Shown: positions 5,785 through 7,267 of the stretch, in pieces
Numbering within the stretch: position 1 is the first letter of the stretch
How the letters are laid out: each line of letters opens with the position of its first letter
Source of the DNA: an uncultured Eubacteriales bacterium
GTDB taxonomy: Bacteria > Bacillota > Clostridia > Oscillospirales > QAMX01
Length of the DNA stretch: 7,267 nt
NCBI GenBank assembly: GCA_900551265.1
Contig: URVL01000118.1
Location: forward strand, 1-7,267
Direction: 5' to 3'
The notes under the pieces: generated by a model
The model's database searches: none
What the model was told of the DNA's origin: nothing
What the model saw: only the letters and a program-made list of their open reading frames with translations
Program-made: the position numbers and the translations under genes

Positions 5785-6474
5785 CGAACACTGACCGGTG
5801 AGCCAATCTCGGAGTGCTTCCGTTTTCTCTGCCGTGAGCGCTTCCTTGAGGCTGCAGTCGATTCGTCCGAACAGCCTGCCACCGTGCAGCTCCACCGACC
5901 ACACCGCCGAGGTCAGCTTTTCGCTCACGCCGTCATCCTTGTTATAGTAGGCTGCCATATCGTTTTCGTCATTGGCGGTGTATTTCTTTAATGCGTCGGC
6001 GATCTCATCGGCGCTGTCGGCAAGGTAGGAATCTCCGACCGTGAACATATCTCCGTCGCCCTCGTCAATGTTCCCGACAAGCGGACAGAAAAATACAGCC
6101 TTTACAGGTCCTGCATCCTGCGTCATTTGGCGAACAGCGGCGACTACCTCATCCATAGATCTGTATTGGTCGTAGATGATATTCTGTTCGAGTTCCTCTT
6201 TGATGTCCTCGCTTGCCGCCCCAATAACAAGCGTCAGTATATTGGCTTCGGCTACGGTGTTTTTCTCGTTCAGCGTGAGGAGCAGATGCTGACCGAAGTC
6301 GCTCTCACTATACAGCTTTACGCCTATATCCTCGTCTTCGTTGTCCGTCAACGGAATCTGTTTCGGTGACTTCGCAATGCCGATAGATTGCAGCTTTGTG
6401 TAAACACTATAAATGTCGCAAGGAAAATCCAAAACAAGTGTATTATCTTTATTCCGTATAATTGCGGTTATCAT
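5734..6474 (-). pseudogene. 5' fragment of ArdA-like antirestriction gene, interrupted by RIT element
   Basis: Starting at ATG 6474 (MITAIIRN), 232 codons of the original gene run to the Asp-Gly at 5784-5779. The last 14 codons (YVPYFNMLKRSRNA) and the TAG come from the element's inverted repeat. Joined to 2293-2135 the gene encodes about 284 residues. Residues 1-115 resemble the modules of clostridial ArdA-like proteins (MITAIIRNKDNTLVLDFP at the start; NTVAEANILT around 72-81). Residues about 125 to the end form a second domain (AVFFCPLVGN, GDMFTV, then WLTGQCSDG and, after the break, EGFEQQ). ArdA proteins mimic DNA and block type I restriction enzymes; activity of this divergent protein is not shown. 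The ATG is preferred to a TTG at 6480 because homologues, as I recall them, begin M(F/I)TA. The loss of about 52 C-terminal residues probably harms function. Confidence 0.8.
5779..5785 (+). repeat. 7-bp direct repeat, right copy
   Basis: ACCGTCC matches 2294-2300 and marks the upstream boundary of the insertion in the split gene. Six of its bases are also the outer end of the right inverted repeat. Confidence 0.75.
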
Positions 6475-6476
6475 AT

Positions 6477-7267
6477 TCAAATTTCTCCCATCGTCATAGG
6501 CTTGTCCTGATATAAAATTTCAGACAAATCTGTATCTGTATCGTTATAGATAAAGTTGCCGCCGACAAATTTGCCGCCGTATTCCTCGGCGATATGCTCT
6601 CCGAAACCGTTAAAATCGAAGTAGTCTTCCAATTCGGGATGCAAGGCATAACAATCGTTATTGTCGACAATATATCTGCCGACATCCTCGTAATCGCTAA
6701 CATCTTCAATAACCTTGAAGCAACCGATATTTTCAGCAAGCCGTGCAAGCTGCCCTGCCTCCTCGACCTCAGCGTATTCCGCAACCAACCATAATTTTTT
6801 CAAGTCTGTATCGGCACTGTTTATAGCGTTTGTAAGCCCGTTCAGCTCATACACACCCTCATCTGCGGCAATTTGCTTGAACCTCTCAAACCATTTGGGA
6901 TTGTTGACGCTGAAATCCTCTAATGTAATTTTCGCATTTTCAAGGGCAGTTCCGAGCCTTGCCAACGCCTTGTCTATGGCCTTTTCCTCGCATGGCAGAT
7001 ACAGATATTCACTTTTTCCGTTATAATCCGCCCTTGCAATGCAAAGCACATCCGAGTCATACACATACGGCGGAAAGACCTGTCCGTCATACAGCTTTTG
7101 AAACGGAGTGCTTTCATCAACAAACAGTAAGCCATGTTCGGTAAAAACGCCCTTGCCGGATTGAATCAGTTTTCGTCCGAATTCTGCATATTTCGGGTCG
7201 TCCTCATCATCGGCAGGCAGACAGCCCTTGACCGTGAGCAGATACTCTCTGCCGATCTTGCCCATAT
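6477..7267 (-). CDS. ArdA-like antirestriction protein (5' end outside window)
   Basis: At least 262 codons are visible. The frame is open to the window edge; the ATG at 7265 begins GKIGREYLL, which in related proteins lies inside the chain, so the true start is probably upstream. Two module-like sections can be seen: one with GVFTEHGLLF (39-48), SDVLCIA (71-77) and YLYLPCEEKAIDKALARLG (87-105), and one with VYELNGLTNAI (138-148), DVGRYIVDNND (194-204), DYFDFNGFGEHIAEEYGG (214-231) and a following phenylalanine-rich turn. This resembles repeated ArdA-like modules of Clostridia as I remember them. The protein is strongly acidic, as expected for a DNA mimic. Its TGA (6477-6479) comes three bases before the ATG of the next ArdA-like gene, with GGGAGA upstream, so the two were one operon. 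The assignment is by pattern, not by search. Confidence 0.7.
   Translation of the reverse strand, partial: MGKIGREYLLTVKGCLPADDEDDPKYAEFGRKLIQSGKGVFTEHGLLFVDESTPFQKLYDGQVFPPYVYDSDVLCIARADYNGKSEYLYLPCEEKAIDKALARLGTALENAKITLEDFSVNNPKWFERFKQIAADEGVYELNGLTNAINSADTDLKKLWLVAEYAEVEEAGQLARLAENIGCFKVIEDVSDYEDVGRYIVDNNDCYALHPELEDYFDFNGFGEHIAEEYGGKFVGGNFIYNDTDTDLSEILYQDKPMTMGEI

Larger units (their letters stand above)
2294..5785 (-). mobile_element. RIT (recombinase in trio) element inserted in an ArdA-like gene
   Basis: Three consecutive co-directional tyrosine recombinase genes fill almost the whole space between 91-bp terminal inverted repeats, the defining plan of RIT elements. Boundaries given here include the 7-bp direct repeats; by the inverted repeats alone the element is 2322-5784. 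The insertion splits a gene whose two parts rejoin in frame at the direct repeat. No cargo gene is present: the last recombinase stops 8 bases from the left repeat, and only 54 bases separate the right repeat from the first start codon. The element is visibly richer in A+T than both flanks, suggesting arrival from a different genetic background. How RIT elements move is poorly known; each recombinase here keeps the catalytic Tyr and Arg residues, so the element may be active. Confidence 0.9.

Overview
The window looks like accessory DNA from a low-to-mid GC Bacillota (Clostridia-type, plausibly gut) genome, most likely the cargo region of an integrative conjugative element or plasmid. The grounds are the gene set on one strand: ArdA-like antirestriction proteins, a DUF4314 protein, a C5 cytosine DNA methyltransferase and an Api92/YubB ferredoxin-like protein, all known as passengers of clostridial conjugative elements. 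The taxonomic reading is inference. All genes lie on the minus strand, so transcription runs from high to low coordinates.

Layout in transcription order. From 7267 to 6477 is the 3' part of an ArdA-like gene. It is followed, with start and stop codons next to each other, by a second ArdA-like gene that begins at 6474. That second gene is broken after its Asp-Gly codons at 5784-5779. Its missing C-terminal end lies about 3.5 kb away, at 2299-2135, in the correct frame. Joining the two parts at the shared 7-base sequence ACCGTCC (plus strand; 5779-5785 and 2294-2300) gives one continuous reading frame of about 284 codons.

The sequence in between is a compact mobile element of the RIT (recombinase in trio) type. 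It has 91-bp terminal inverted repeats (2322-2412 and 5694-5784) that differ at one base. Each repeat holds a long hairpin that also looks like a bidirectional terminator. Between them are three consecutive tyrosine recombinase genes (4407-5639, 3427-4404, 2421-3440) driven from a short promoter region. The three genes are clearly more AT-rich than the flanks. At the low-coordinate end only, a near-perfect 34-bp palindrome (two 14-bp arms around GAATTC) lies between the target-site copy and the inverted repeat. If the element excised at the 7-bp direct repeats, this palindrome would sit exactly between the two inverted repeats in the circle, forming a symmetric junction.

Downstream of the element the host operon continues: a 10-codon micro-ORF, DUF4314 (TTG start, strong ribosome site), the cytosine methyltransferase (597-1712) and, 7 bases after its stop, the Api92/YubB-like gene, which is cut by the window start. 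Together the flanking genes look like a restriction-evasion and DNA-modification module. The RIT insertion has broken one antirestriction gene and placed terminator-like hairpins between the upstream and downstream halves of the operon.
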